A stretch of DNA of 64,000 bases from Paludibacter sp. (GCA_028710895.1 JAQTTH010000014.1:1-64000), one strand, 5' to 3'. Counted from the stretch's first letter, positions 36,987 to 44,804 are shown. A program made the numbers and translations. The notes: generated from the sequence alone by a model not told the origin.

Positions 36987-37021
36987 ACGTGTGCTTGAAT
37001 ACCACGTAAAAAACAAGAAAA
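36987..37021 (+). promoter_or_regulatory. Candidate preQ1-I riboswitch
   Basis: Stem P1 is ACGTG (36987-36991) with CACGT (37003-37007) and an 11-base loop. After six A (37008-37013), CAAG (37014-37017) pairs with CTTG (36994-36997) in the loop, forming the H-type pseudoknot of preQ1-I aptamers. C37002, directly before the P1 3' strand, occupies the ligand-pairing cytosine position. The A-rich tail and start codon proximity (ATG at 37022) fit translational control. The gene downstream transports a queuosine precursor. The match is by structure, not a search. Confidence 0.6.
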
Positions 37022-37702
37022 ATGAAAAAACAAGTTTCCGTCGCCTTTATGGTGTGTGGGCTGCTGTTTACAGTATGCCTTATCGTTTCCAACATTGTTG
37101 AGCAAAAACTGATTTCCATTGGAGGAATCGAAGCCACAGCCGGCCTGCTCATATTCCCTGTTTCCTATATTATCAACGACCTGATAGCCGAAGTGTGGGG
37201 CTATCGCAAAGCGCGCCTCATTATCTGGAATGGTTTCCTGATGAATTTTCTGGCCGTCATTGTTTTCCGCCTCAGCATTTGGGCACCGGGTTCGGTTCAT
37301 TTCACCAACCAGGTAGCATTCGAATCCGTGTTGGGAAACACCGAGCGCATAGTAGCAGCCAGCTTCATCGCGTTTCTGTTTGGTTCGTTCCTCAACGCCT
37401 ACGTGATGAGTAAAATGAAGATTATGCAACACGGACGGGGCTTCTCCATACGTGCCATAGCCTCTACCATTGTGGGCGAAGGAGCCGATTCCATTATCTT
37501 TTTCAGCATTGCCTTTTCGGGTATCATCCCCATGCAGGCCCTGCTGATGCTGATACTCACACAAACAGCCATGAAAACCGGCTATGAAATTATTGCACTA
37601 CCCATCACAAACCTTTTGGTAAAGTACGTGAAAAAACACGAAGAAACCGATGTGTACGACACCGACATATCGTACAATCCACTCAGGGTAAAAGATATCT
37701 AA
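37022..37702 (+). CDS. yhhQ: Queuosine precursor transporter (YhhQ/VUT family)
   Basis: 226 residues with about six membrane helices. Conserved features of the VUT_1/YhhQ family are FPVSYIINDLIAEVWGYRKAR, the central IVGEGADSIIFFSIAF and ALLMLILTQTAMKTGYEI. It imports preQ0/preQ1 or queuine-like bases for tRNA queuosine synthesis. The candidate preQ1 riboswitch immediately upstream supports this role. A perfect terminator follows at 37738-37773. A long open frame on the opposite strand (36905-37564) is a shadow. Confidence 0.92.
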   Translation: MKKQVSVAFMVCGLLFTVCLIVSNIVEQKLISIGGIEATAGLLIFPVSYIINDLIAEVWGYRKARLIIWNGFLMNFLAVIVFRLSIWAPGSVHFTNQVAFESVLGNTERIVAASFIAFLFGSFLNAYVMSKMKIMQHGRGFSIRAIASTIVGEGADSIIFFSIAFSGIIPMQALLMLILTQTAMKTGYEIIALPITNLLVKYVKKHEETDVYDTDISYNPLRVKDI

Positions 37703-37737
37703 AGCAAACAAAAACTACGGAATTCAACACAACATAA

Positions 37738-37773
37738 AAATCCGCTTAATACACTGGTATTAAGCGGATTTTT
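37738..37773 (+). terminator. Rho-independent terminator of yhhQ
   Basis: A perfect 15-bp stem AAATCCGCTTAATAC/GTATTAAGCGGATTT (37738-37752 with 37757-37771), four-base loop and T run. It lies 35 bases after the stop. Confidence 0.93.
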
Positions 37774-37946
37774 ATTTAAACGAAAAAAGTACACTGTACT
37801 ATTTGTGAACACATATTAATTTTTAGTAACAAAATATAAAGCAGATGTGAAATTTTAAAAGTTAATCATACATTTACAACCATTATTTTAATCGAACAGA
37901 ATAATACAATTAATTACAATGTCAAATTTTTAAATCTGTAGTAATC

Positions 37947-38426
37947 ATGGCAAATCTCATTTCAGCCACTTTTTCGGAAGAAGACGAAAAGAAAGCAATG
38001 GAGTTATTGGCACAACTCAAAGCCCTGTTCCCGTTTGGGATTAAACTGTCGGAAGATCAAAAAAAGCATCTCACCCGACTGGATGATGGACGCATACCTT
38101 TTGCGGACAAAGGATTGTTTTATGGCGGACAACAACCGCTTATTGTACCACCGTTTACCGATCTGGCAGAGTACAAAAAAGACCTCGACTTTGTAAAAGC
38201 TACCCGCCGCGTGGGAGCCGAACTTCTGAGCCTGGCCGAAATGATGGACGACTCACGCGTTGCCGCAGGCAGCGATGCTTATCAGGCTTCCCTCTCTATC
38301 TACAGCTCTGCCAAGGCAGCCGCCAAGCAAGGCGTACCGGGTACCCAAACCATTGTGGACGAAATGGGAAAACTGTTTGAAGCGCAACGCAACAACGCAA
38401 GACCGAGCGAACCCACTGCAAAGTGA
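37947..38426 (+). CDS. Conserved helical protein of unknown function
   Basis: 159 residues, mostly helical, with a central glycine/proline-rich loop (LDDGRIPFADKGLFYGGQQPLIVPPF). No signal peptide and no membrane segments. Lysine and alanine dominate the later helix (SSAKAAAKQGVPGTQTIVDEMGKLF). I do not recognise it. It is separate from neighbours (165 bases after the transporter terminator). Its stop codon overlaps the first unit of the repeat region that starts at 38423, so the 3' end of the gene has been incorporated into or overwritten by that repeat. Confidence 0.72.
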   Translation: MANLISATFSEEDEKKAMELLAQLKALFPFGIKLSEDQKKHLTRLDDGRIPFADKGLFYGGQQPLIVPPFTDLAEYKKDLDFVKATRRVGAELLSLAEMMDDSRVAAGSDAYQASLSIYSSAKAAAKQGVPGTQTIVDEMGKLFEAQRNNARPSEPTAK

Positions 38427-38634
38427 GGCAAGGCTAACTCCGAGCTAAGCAAGCCTAACTAAAAGTGAGGCGAGGCTAACTTAGAGTGAGGCAAGGCCAG
38501 GTACAAAGTAAGCAAGCTTAGCTAAAAGCCGGGCTTGCTTATGTTTTAGGTAGGCTAGCCTAACTTTTACCCGGGCTAAGCTAACTTTTACCCGGGCTGG
38601 CTTGGGTTGAAGTTAGCCTTGCCTGGCTTCTGAA
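38423..38634. repeat. Degenerate repeat array with about 21-bp period
   Basis: Variants of AAGTGAGGCAAGGCTAACT occur in both orientations. Examples are an exact 18-bp direct repeat (CTAACTTTTACCCGGGCT at 38560-38577 and 38581-38598, 21 apart) and an exact inverted 14-mer pair (38426-38439 with 38611-38624). About eight units can be seen. The array can fold into long hairpins. There are no conserved spacers as in CRISPR. The bases from 38635 to 38786 contain a TATATTTG at 38690-38697 that may be the -7 element of the next gene. Confidence 0.8.
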
Positions 38635-38786
38635 AGTTCAAAAGCTAAACTTGTTTGGGTTTAGCGGGAATTATTTAAAACCAATTAACTATATTTGCAA
38701 AGAAATAATAGTGCTTGGTTGGAATATGAGAATCTGGTGATTATATATTGATGTTAGGGGGCATAGTAAAAAAAGAAAAGAGAAAT

Positions 38787-39413
38787 ATGGAGCACGAATT
38801 CCAGACACCTTTAGGAATTATTCGTTGTGGATTTTACAATGACAGCATTGAAAACTCGACTAAAAAAACAACATATAAAAATGGCTATTCTGAATCTTTT
38901 ATGACTGTTGGTCACAAAATCGAAATCGTTTCTTTCAAAATCAGACAACCACTTTATAACGGTGAAACAGTAGTTGACACAAATGCCTGGATTTTTAGAA
39001 TTGAGAAAAACAATGATATAAAGGAAGATATAGAAACTTACTGTCTTTTTGAAAAGAACAGTGACAATATTGAGTTTGACATTGCAGCAGGTGAACATTT
39101 AGACTCAATACAGGCAGAAAACAAAGACTGGACTTTACATATTGGAACTGAAGACGGGGAAATGCTAAACTCAAGAGCCGCGAATAACGACTGGCTTCCA
39201 AAAAGACTAGAAAACAAAGTTGAGACTTATCAATCAATTACAGATACGAGACAGAATGGATTTATAACAAAAATCCCAAGTTTGAATAATGGAGAGAAAA
39301 TTCATATTCAATACTTGACTGCTTACGACAAGAAAGATAACAATCAAGTGAACACTTGGCTGGCGGTTGATGAATCTATTCGAAATTTAGAGAACTGGAT
39401 TGGACTAACATGA
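38787..39413 (+). CDS. Hypothetical protein, accessory gene
   Basis: 208 residues from MEHEFQTPLG; 13 extra upstream codons (from 38748) are possible. No recognised domain. It is beta-rich, charged and hydrophilic, with a repeated DK/NN loop style and no signal peptide or membrane segment. AT-rich codon use differs from housekeeping neighbours, in line with an acquired gene. It is followed by a 25-bp repeat (39451-39475) that is shared with the end of the next gene. No function can be assigned. Confidence 0.6.
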   Translation: MEHEFQTPLGIIRCGFYNDSIENSTKKTTYKNGYSESFMTVGHKIEIVSFKIRQPLYNGETVVDTNAWIFRIEKNNDIKEDIETYCLFEKNSDNIEFDIAAGEHLDSIQAENKDWTLHIGTEDGEMLNSRAANNDWLPKRLENKVETYQSITDTRQNGFITKIPSLNNGEKIHIQYLTAYDKKDNNQVNTWLAVDESIRNLENWIGLT

Positions 39414-39450
39414 CAAAACAATAAACTACGACCCCTTAACACAAACTTTT

Positions 39451-39475
39451 CAGTCCAAATATAGGAGACGAAACT
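39451..39475 (+). repeat. 25-bp repeat, first copy (intergenic)
   Basis: CAGTCCAA-AT-ATAGGAGACGAAACT. It matches 23 of 25 bases of the copy at 40139-40163. Read in frame it would give SPNIGDET, like the SPSIGDET end of the downstream kinase, but an in-frame stop lies just upstream here, so this is not an intact coding region. Confidence 0.8.
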
Positions 39476-39626
39476 AATTTTAGTTCAAGTCTGAGCAAAG
39501 CCCACAAACTTCCGGCGATTAAAACCTGTCCTTTAGGATATGTTTGTAAACTGAGAAAATGTTGATGTCTGTCGTTGGGATTTATAATCCGAAATAAACC
39601 GTCTGTAATTAAATGAAGTTATTTAA

Positions 39627-40166
39627 ATGAAAATAGCAATAACAGGAGCACACAGGGTTGGAAAAACAACCCTGGCAGAAAAACTTCAGGAATATCTGGT
39701 TGATTACGAACTCAGAATGGAACCTTATCACGAGTTGACCGAATTAGGATATGAATTTTCGGAGCAACCGAATGTATCTGACTTTTTAGAGCAACTGGAC
39801 TATTCAATAACCCAAATTTCGACGAGTGATAGGAATGTGATTTTTGACAGATGCCCGATTGATTTTTTAGCATACATCCAAGCAATTGATGGATCGGGCA
39901 ATATACAGTCAATCTTCACCAAAGTAGAGAGCATAATATCGGAATTAGACTTGCTTGTATTTGTACCGATAGAAGAACCTGATTTAATAATGGGTGACAT
40001 ATCAGATTTTCAAGAACTCAGAGAGAATGTAAATGAAATAATAGCGGATTGGATTGGGGATTTTGGAGTTGATGTAATCGAAGTTAGAGGTACCTTATCG
40101 AATCGACTGGAACAAATACTCAGTAAAGTTACCCCCAACAGTCCAAGCATAGGAGACGAAACTTGA
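39627..40166 (+). CDS. P-loop NTPase / AAA-type kinase-like protein
   Basis: 179 residues. Walker A GAHRVGKTTL (7-16), then a Walker-B-like IFDRCPIDFLAYI (about 72-84), and a lid-type region near 130. This resembles small nucleoside/nucleotide kinase-like AAA proteins, for example NadR-kinase-type. No substrate can be inferred. The C terminus (VTPNSPSIGDET) is encoded by the second copy of the 25-bp repeat, so the last residues appear to come from an inserted repeat. It is in the accessory stretch between the hypothetical gene and the T9SS protein. Confidence 0.8.
   Translation: MKIAITGAHRVGKTTLAEKLQEYLVDYELRMEPYHELTELGYEFSEQPNVSDFLEQLDYSITQISTSDRNVIFDRCPIDFLAYIQAIDGSGNIQSIFTKVESIISELDLLVFVPIEEPDLIMGDISDFQELRENVNEIIADWIGDFGVDVIEVRGTLSNRLEQILSKVTPNSPSIGDET
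40139..40163 (+). repeat. 25-bp repeat, second copy (in the kinase 3' end)
   Basis: CAGTCCAA-GC-ATAGGAGACGAAACT, 23 of 25 bases identical to 39451-39475 in the same orientation. It encodes the last residues NSPSIGDET and the first base of the stop is next to it. Confidence 0.8.
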
Positions 40167-40216
40167 ACTAGACACAAAGTGCAAATAAATAAACTTGAAA
40201 GAAAAAGGGAGAAGCT

Positions 40217-41236
40217 ATGAAAACACACAAAATTCTAATCATTCTCGGCATTATGCTAATGTTGGTTTCCGCAGGTAAGGCGCAAAGCCACAGTTACGTT
40301 ATTACTCCTTCCCGTGAAGGCAAGTTTATTACTTCGATACCCAATTTAAAAGTACCCAATACAACACCTTTATCCAAATTAGCAGCAACTCGTAAAAACT
40401 CTACTACAGATGATTATTATCCATTCCTGAATAATTCGAAATGGTTTACATTGGATAATACTTTTGAAGGATATGTTAGTCAATTTAGTTATACAAGTGG
40501 AGATACAATTATAAACGACAATCATTATTATGTGATAAAATATAAAATAATTAAACTTCCTAATGGCAATAATAATCCTTATTCAAACGGAAGTGGCATA
40601 ATGTGCTATTTAAGAGAAGACATCACAAACAAGCAAGTGTATCTAAATAAGTGGGGTAATAAAAGAGAACATTTATTGTATGATTTTAATCTTACCACGA
40701 ATAACAAAATGCCTTATGATACTACTTTTACTCTAACAAAGATTGATACAGTTGAAATAGCTGTCGGTAAGAGAAAACGTTTTACATTTCAGGATAGTGC
40801 AAATAATAAGGCCATATGGATCGAGGGGGTTGGAAATATATCAGACCCTTTTTCTCCGAATTTAACTGTTCCGAATTATGTGCAATTAATTTGTTCATAT
40901 CAGAATAATGTGATTATATATGATGAAGGTGAAGTAAATGGGGTAAACTGCACTATGTATAAAGATGCAGAACTTAAACTGGAAGAATTGGAGCTGCTAT
41001 CCTGCAAGTTATACCCAAATCCTACAAGAGGAAAATTTCGGGTATCGGTAGAGAACGAAGAACCTATACAGTCGGTAAAAATATTGGATTTAAGCGGCAA
41101 GATACTAGCCAATATTGGTGATAACCTGGATTTAAAATATTTAGATTTGAATATATCCGGGATGATGAAAGGTACCTATATATGTGTAGTTCGCACCCGA
41201 AATAAGATTAAATCGTTTCAGGTGATTAAAGAATGA
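40217..41236 (+). CDS. T9SS-secreted protein with C-terminal sorting domain
   Basis: 339 residues with a signal peptide (about 1-22, cleavage after GKAQ). The body (about 30-260) is beta-rich, asparagine-rich and not recognised. The last 75 residues form a type A sorting domain: LYPNPTRGKFRVSV, then VKILDLSGKILANIGD, then ISGMMKGTYICVVRTRNKIKSFQVIKE. This directs export through the type IX secretion system, with cleavage and attachment to the cell surface. A GGGAG-type ribosome site precedes the ATG. A terminator follows at 41292-41330. Composition is AT-rich compared with neighbours. Confidence 0.86.
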   Translation: MKTHKILIILGIMLMLVSAGKAQSHSYVITPSREGKFITSIPNLKVPNTTPLSKLAATRKNSTTDDYYPFLNNSKWFTLDNTFEGYVSQFSYTSGDTIINDNHYYVIKYKIIKLPNGNNNPYSNGSGIMCYLREDITNKQVYLNKWGNKREHLLYDFNLTTNNKMPYDTTFTLTKIDTVEIAVGKRKRFTFQDSANNKAIWIEGVGNISDPFSPNLTVPNYVQLICSYQNNVIIYDEGEVNGVNCTMYKDAELKLEELELLSCKLYPNPTRGKFRVSVENEEPIQSVKILDLSGKILANIGDNLDLKYLDLNISGMMKGTYICVVRTRNKIKSFQVIKE

Positions 41237-41291
41237 TATATAATTATTGAATAAACAAGTCACAGAATTGCGCTATTAAAACCCAAAAACA

Positions 41292-41330
41292 AAGAAGCTG
41301 TCTTCAACAAAATGTTGTGGCAGCTTTTTC
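41292..41330 (+). terminator. Terminator of the T9SS protein gene
   Basis: Interrupted stem GAAGCTG-tctt-CAACA/TGTTG-tgg-CAGCTTTTTC ending in a T-rich run, 50 bases downstream of the stop. Confidence 0.7.
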
Positions 41331-41342
41331 TTTTTCATATAG

Positions 41343-41373
41343 TTTGCTAAAATGTAAAAAAATAGTATTTTTG
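41343..41373 (+). promoter_or_regulatory. radC promoter
   Basis: TTTG (41343-41346), exactly 19 bases, TATTTTTG (41366-41373), a full consensus. Transcription should start near 41379, which is the first base of the radC ATG; the transcript may therefore be leaderless. Confidence 0.85.
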
Positions 41374-41378
41374 ACCCC

Positions 41379-42083
41379 ATGCTAACCGACGACAAACGAT
41401 TGACAATTCGTGAGTGGGCTGAGGACGACCGTCCGCGCGAGAAAATGATGCTGAAAGGCGCTGCGAGCCTTTCGGATGCTGAGTTATTGGCAATTTTGAT
41501 AGCCATTGGCAACAAAGACGAATCGGCCGTGGAACTGGCCCGCCGCATTATGCGCGAATGCCGGGATAACATCAACGAACTGGCTCAACTAACCGTGAAC
41601 GACCTGTGTAAACGCTTCAAAGGGATAGGCAAAGCAAAAGCTATCACCATTATGGCAGCGTTGGAACTTGGGCGGCGGCGCAAAACCAACGAAATAGTGG
41701 AACGCACAAAAATTACGTCGAGCATCGATCTGTTCGATTTGTTTGAACCGCAGTTGGTGGATTTACCACACGAGGAGTTTTGGGTAGGATTGCTCAACGG
41801 AGCCAACAAAGTGATAGAAATAAAACGATTGACGCAGGGTGGCAGTCGGCAAACGGTGGTGGATATACCCATGTTGCTGAAAATGGCGTTGGAAAAATCG
41901 GCGCTTTCGGTGGTGGTGGCACACAATCATCCTTCGGGACAAAACCGCCCGAGCCACGAAGACGAACAAATAACCCGACGCATAAAAGCAGGTTGCGAAG
42001 CCATTGGCATTGGCTTTCTCGACCATATCATTATTGCAAAAGGACAATATTATAGTTTTGCCGACGAAGGGAAAATGGGTTGA
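41379..42083 (+). CDS. radC: RadC family DNA repair protein
   Basis: 234 residues, normal for RadC. The N terminus LTIREWAEDDRPREKMMLKGAASLSDAELLAILIAIG is highly conserved and shows the start is correct; there is no other methionine to use. It contains a helix-hairpin-helix (LCKRFKGIGKAKAITIMAALELG) and the JAMM metalloprotease motif AHNHPSG (H182, H184), with S192 and D195. The repair role of RadC is debated. Its stop codon is the first three bases of the left 52-bp inverted repeat, so whatever inserted there did so exactly at or beside the stop. Confidence 0.95.
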   Translation: MLTDDKRLTIREWAEDDRPREKMMLKGAASLSDAELLAILIAIGNKDESAVELARRIMRECRDNINELAQLTVNDLCKRFKGIGKAKAITIMAALELGRRRKTNEIVERTKITSSIDLFDLFEPQLVDLPHEEFWVGLLNGANKVIEIKRLTQGGSRQTVVDIPMLLKMALEKSALSVVVAHNHPSGQNRPSHEDEQITRRIKAGCEAIGIGFLDHIIIAKGQYYSFADEGKMG

Positions 42084-42132
42084 TGTGATGATGTGATGAT
42101 TCTTTGATGTGATAATGTGATGATGTAATGAT
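42081..42132. repeat. Left 52-bp inverted repeat of the four-helix-bundle element
   Basis: Made of TGATG/TGATAATG-type units. It is 50/52 identical to the reverse complement of 42531-42582, with mismatches at arm positions 45 and 50. It starts with the radC stop TGA. Confidence 0.95.
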
Positions 42133-42168
42133 TTTGGAATTAAGTATACACTTTAAAAATAATGATTT

Positions 42169-42513
42169 ATGGAAAGAAGAAATGAAATTCTGGAATTGAG
42201 TTTTGAGTTTGCTCTTGATATTATTATATTTACAGAGTTATTGGAGGAACAGAAAAAATATATAATCGCAAGGCAACTTCTAAAATCGGGCACATCAATT
42301 GGAGCCAATGTGAGAGAATCTCAAAACAGCGAAAGTAAAGCTGATTTTATTCATAAATTAAAAATTGCCGCCAAAGAAGCCGAAGAAACAGAATACTGGT
42401 TACTTCTATGTCAACATTCACCAAGTTACCCTTACAATCCAGACTTGACAACAAAACTAATCAGCATCAAAAAATTACTCTCCAGTATAATTTCGAAAAT
42501 GAAGACTCAATAA
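42169..42513 (+). CDS. Four-helix-bundle protein (23S rRNA intervening-sequence protein family)
   Basis: 114 residues. The family signature is visible: LSFEFALDIIIFTELLEEQKKYIIARQLLKSGTSIGANVRESQNSESKADFIHKLKIAAKEAEETEYWL. The SGTSIGANV(R/E)E core is characteristic of this family. Similar proteins are encoded in the intervening sequences of some 23S rRNA genes and as accessory proteins (Avd) of diversity-generating retroelements. Here the gene sits between two 52-bp inverted repeats, 36 bases after the left and 17 before the right, so repeats plus gene form one 502-bp unit. No reverse transcriptase or transposase is present. The function is unknown. Confidence 0.92.
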   Translation: MERRNEILELSFEFALDIIIFTELLEEQKKYIIARQLLKSGTSIGANVRESQNSESKADFIHKLKIAAKEAEETEYWLLLCQHSPSYPYNPDLTTKLISIKKLLSSIISKMKTQ

Positions 42514-42530
42514 AATCAACACATCACCAC

Positions 42531-42582
42531 ATTATTATATCATCACATTATCACATCAAAGAATCATCACATCATCACATCA
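42531..42582. repeat. Right 52-bp inverted repeat of the four-helix-bundle element
   Basis: Reverse complement of 42081-42132 with only two differences. It ends 15 bases before the ATG of the ABC ATPase gene. The following bases contain another GATGTGA-like unit. Confidence 0.95.
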
Positions 42583-42597
42583 CCTAATCTTCACATC

Positions 42598-43491
42598 ATG
42601 ATATTATTAGAAGTAGAAAACGTAGTAAAACAATATGCAGGACATCGCGCCCTCGATGGGGTGAGTCTGACGGTACCCGAAAATTCGGTGTACGGATTGC
42701 TTGGACCGAATGGTGCCGGAAAAACGACGTTGATTCGAATTATCAACTGTATAACGGCCCCCGATAGCGGCGAAGTACGCCTCAACGGCAAACGCATGAC
42801 GACTGCCGATGTGCAGCAGATTGGCTATTTGCCCGAAGAACGCGGACTGTACAAAAAAATGAAGGTGGGCGAACAGGCTTTGTACCTGGCACAGCTCAAA
42901 GGCATGACCAAACAGGACGCACTGAAAGCACTGAAATACTGGTTCGAGAAATTTGAGATTCAGGCCTGGTGGGATAAAAAGGTGGAAGAACTATCGAAAG
43001 GTATGGCACAAAAAGTGCAATTCATCACCACCATTCTTCACGACCCGAAACTGCTGATATTCGATGAACCTTTCAGCGGTTTCGACCCCGTAAATACCGA
43101 CCTGATGAAGCGAGAAATTCTGGAACTGCGCGACAAAGGCGCTACCATCATTTTCTCGACCCATAACATGGAAACCGTCGAAGACCTCTGCGAGAATATC
43201 TCGCTGGTCGATAAATCGAAAATTGTGCTTCAGGGAAATGTGGCTGACATCAGGGCTTCGCATGCCACCAATACCTTTGTGGTTCGGTCGGTGAACGCGT
43301 TCGAAGCAAACGGCTTCGAACTGCTTTCGCAAACACAGAAGAATAACATTTTCGAAAGTACCATAAAGAAAGCGCATACCGAAAGTAATAATTCGCTTTT
43401 GGGCGCCTTAATCCAAAAAACGGAAATACTCTCTTTCGAAGAGTTGCTACCAAGCATGAACGATATATTTATTAATACGGTATCACGATGA
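42598..43491 (+). CDS. ABC transporter ATP-binding protein (NatA-like)
   Basis: 297 residues. Walker A GPNGAGKTT (37-45), signature LSKGMAQKVQF (about 133) and Walker B LLIFDEPFSGFDP are present. The C-terminal extension after the ATPase domain (DKSKIVLQGNVADIRA...) is typical of ABC-2 exporters of the NatA type. It pairs with the permease at 43488, whose start overlaps its stop (ATGA), so they are translationally coupled. Together they resemble the Na+ exporter NatAB, but the substrate is not established. The right repeat of the four-helix element lies 15 bases upstream. Confidence 0.92.
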   Translation: MILLEVENVVKQYAGHRALDGVSLTVPENSVYGLLGPNGAGKTTLIRIINCITAPDSGEVRLNGKRMTTADVQQIGYLPEERGLYKKMKVGEQALYLAQLKGMTKQDALKALKYWFEKFEIQAWWDKKVEELSKGMAQKVQFITTILHDPKLLIFDEPFSGFDPVNTDLMKREILELRDKGATIIFSTHNMETVEDLCENISLVDKSKIVLQGNVADIRASHATNTFVVRSVNAFEANGFELLSQTQKNNIFESTIKKAHTESNNSLLGALIQKTEILSFEELLPSMNDIFINTVSR

Positions 43492-44804
43492 GCAAGATTT
43501 CACTGATTATAAAACGGGAATATACAACGCGGGTAATGAAAAAATCATTTATCCTGCTCACATTCCTCACGCCTGTACTTTTTGCCGGAATGATTGCGCT
43601 TGTAGTGTGGCTCGGCGGTATCAAGGACGACAAAATGAAAACAATTGTGGTGGTCGACAGAACACATTTGTACAAAGATGTTTTCAAAAGCAACGAATCA
43701 TACGCGTTCGAATTTACAGATAAATCAATCGAAGACGTCAAAAAGCAAAACGAAAAAGACGAGCATTTTGCAGCACTGCTGTACATTACCGGCGACCTGA
43801 AAACCGATTCGAGCGCTGCTACCCTATTCTCGGCCAAGCAGGTAAACATGGAACTAAAAAGCTATGTGGCAGGCTTGCTCAATAAATACATCGAGCAGCA
43901 AAAACTGGCTTCGTACAATATCCCGCACCTGAAAGAAATGGTTGAGAAATCCCGTACAGATATCGAACTAAAAACGATTAAGTGGGGCGAAAACGGAAAC
44001 GAGAAACAAGGCTCAGCCGAACTGGCCCTGATTATCGGAATGATTTCGGCGTTTATTATCTATATGTTTATCGTCATTTACGGTGCTCAGGTAATGAGTG
44101 GCGTTGTGCAGGAAAAAACAAACCGCATTGTGGAAGTAATTATCTCGTCGGTAAAACCGTTCGAGTTGATGATGGGGAAAATCATTGGTATTGCCATGGT
44201 GGGTCTCACCCAGTTTTTACTTTGGGTTGTGCTTACCGGAGTTATTTCGCTCGCCGTGGGGTCATTCTTTGGAGGAAACGTGGATGTGACTTCGCTGCAA
44301 AAAGCAGGTCAAATGGGTATGCAAACTATGCCAACCAACGCCATGCCAGCCGAAATGCAAACATTAATCACTGCTTTGAGCAGTCTGAATTACGTTGAAA
44401 TAATATCACTGTTTATCGTCTATTTTCTGGGTGGTTATCTGTTGTACGCATCGCTCTTTGCAGCCATTGGCTCGGCTGTTGATAACGAAACCGACACACA
44501 GCAGTTCTCGTTGCCGATTATGCTTCCGATCATTTTTGCCATTTATGCAGGTATTTTCAGTGCCGAAAATCCCGACGGTCCGCTGGCATTCTGGTGCTCG
44601 ATGATTCCATTCACATCGCCCATCGTTATGATGGTGCGGCTTCCTTTCGATGTGCCTGTTTGGCAAATCGCACTCTCACTCACTATCCTTGTGTTGTCGT
44701 TTATTGGCACAACCTGGATGGCAGGCAAAATTTACCGGACGGGAATTTTGATGTACGGCAAAAAAGTGACCTGGGGAGAATTGTTGAAATGGCTGCGATA
44801 TTAA
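43488..44804 (+). CDS. ABC-2 type permease (NatB-like)
   Basis: 438 residues. One N-terminal membrane helix (KSFILLTFLTPVLFAGMIALVVWL) is followed by a 130-residue extracytoplasmic domain, then five membrane helices from about 180. Conserved ABC-2 features include QVMSGVVQEKTNRIVEVIISSVKPFELMMGKIIG. It forms the membrane part of the exporter whose ATPase ends in the overlapping ATGA. After the stop a hairpin TGTCATCAC-GAATT-GTGATGACA occurs near 44838-44860 without a T run. Confidence 0.92.
   Translation: MSKISLIIKREYTTRVMKKSFILLTFLTPVLFAGMIALVVWLGGIKDDKMKTIVVVDRTHLYKDVFKSNESYAFEFTDKSIEDVKKQNEKDEHFAALLYITGDLKTDSSAATLFSAKQVNMELKSYVAGLLNKYIEQQKLASYNIPHLKEMVEKSRTDIELKTIKWGENGNEKQGSAELALIIGMISAFIIYMFIVIYGAQVMSGVVQEKTNRIVEVIISSVKPFELMMGKIIGIAMVGLTQFLLWVVLTGVISLAVGSFFGGNVDVTSLQKAGQMGMQTMPTNAMPAEMQTLITALSSLNYVEIISLFIVYFLGGYLLYASLFAAIGSAVDNETDTQQFSLPIMLPIIFAIYAGIFSAENPDGPLAFWCSMIPFTSPIVMMVRLPFDVPVWQIALSLTILVLSFIGTTWMAGKIYRTGILMYGKKVTWGELLKWLRY

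Noticed and set aside
36905-37564. A 219-codon open frame opposite yhhQ
   Set aside because: It overlaps the promoter, riboswitch and most of yhhQ on the opposite strand and has a composition rich in H, Q, N and G as in shadow frames.
38423-38634. A CRISPR array
   Set aside because: Units are degenerate, occur in both orientations and have no unique spacers of constant size; no cas genes are near.
39451-40163. An integron attC site pair
   Set aside because: The repeat has no core GTT/AAC pair with a folded attC structure and there is no integrase; only the cassette-like idea is kept as a finding.
42169-42513. An IS element or diversity-generating retroelement
   Set aside because: No transposase, reverse transcriptase or template/variable repeat is present; only the protein family and inverted repeats are seen.
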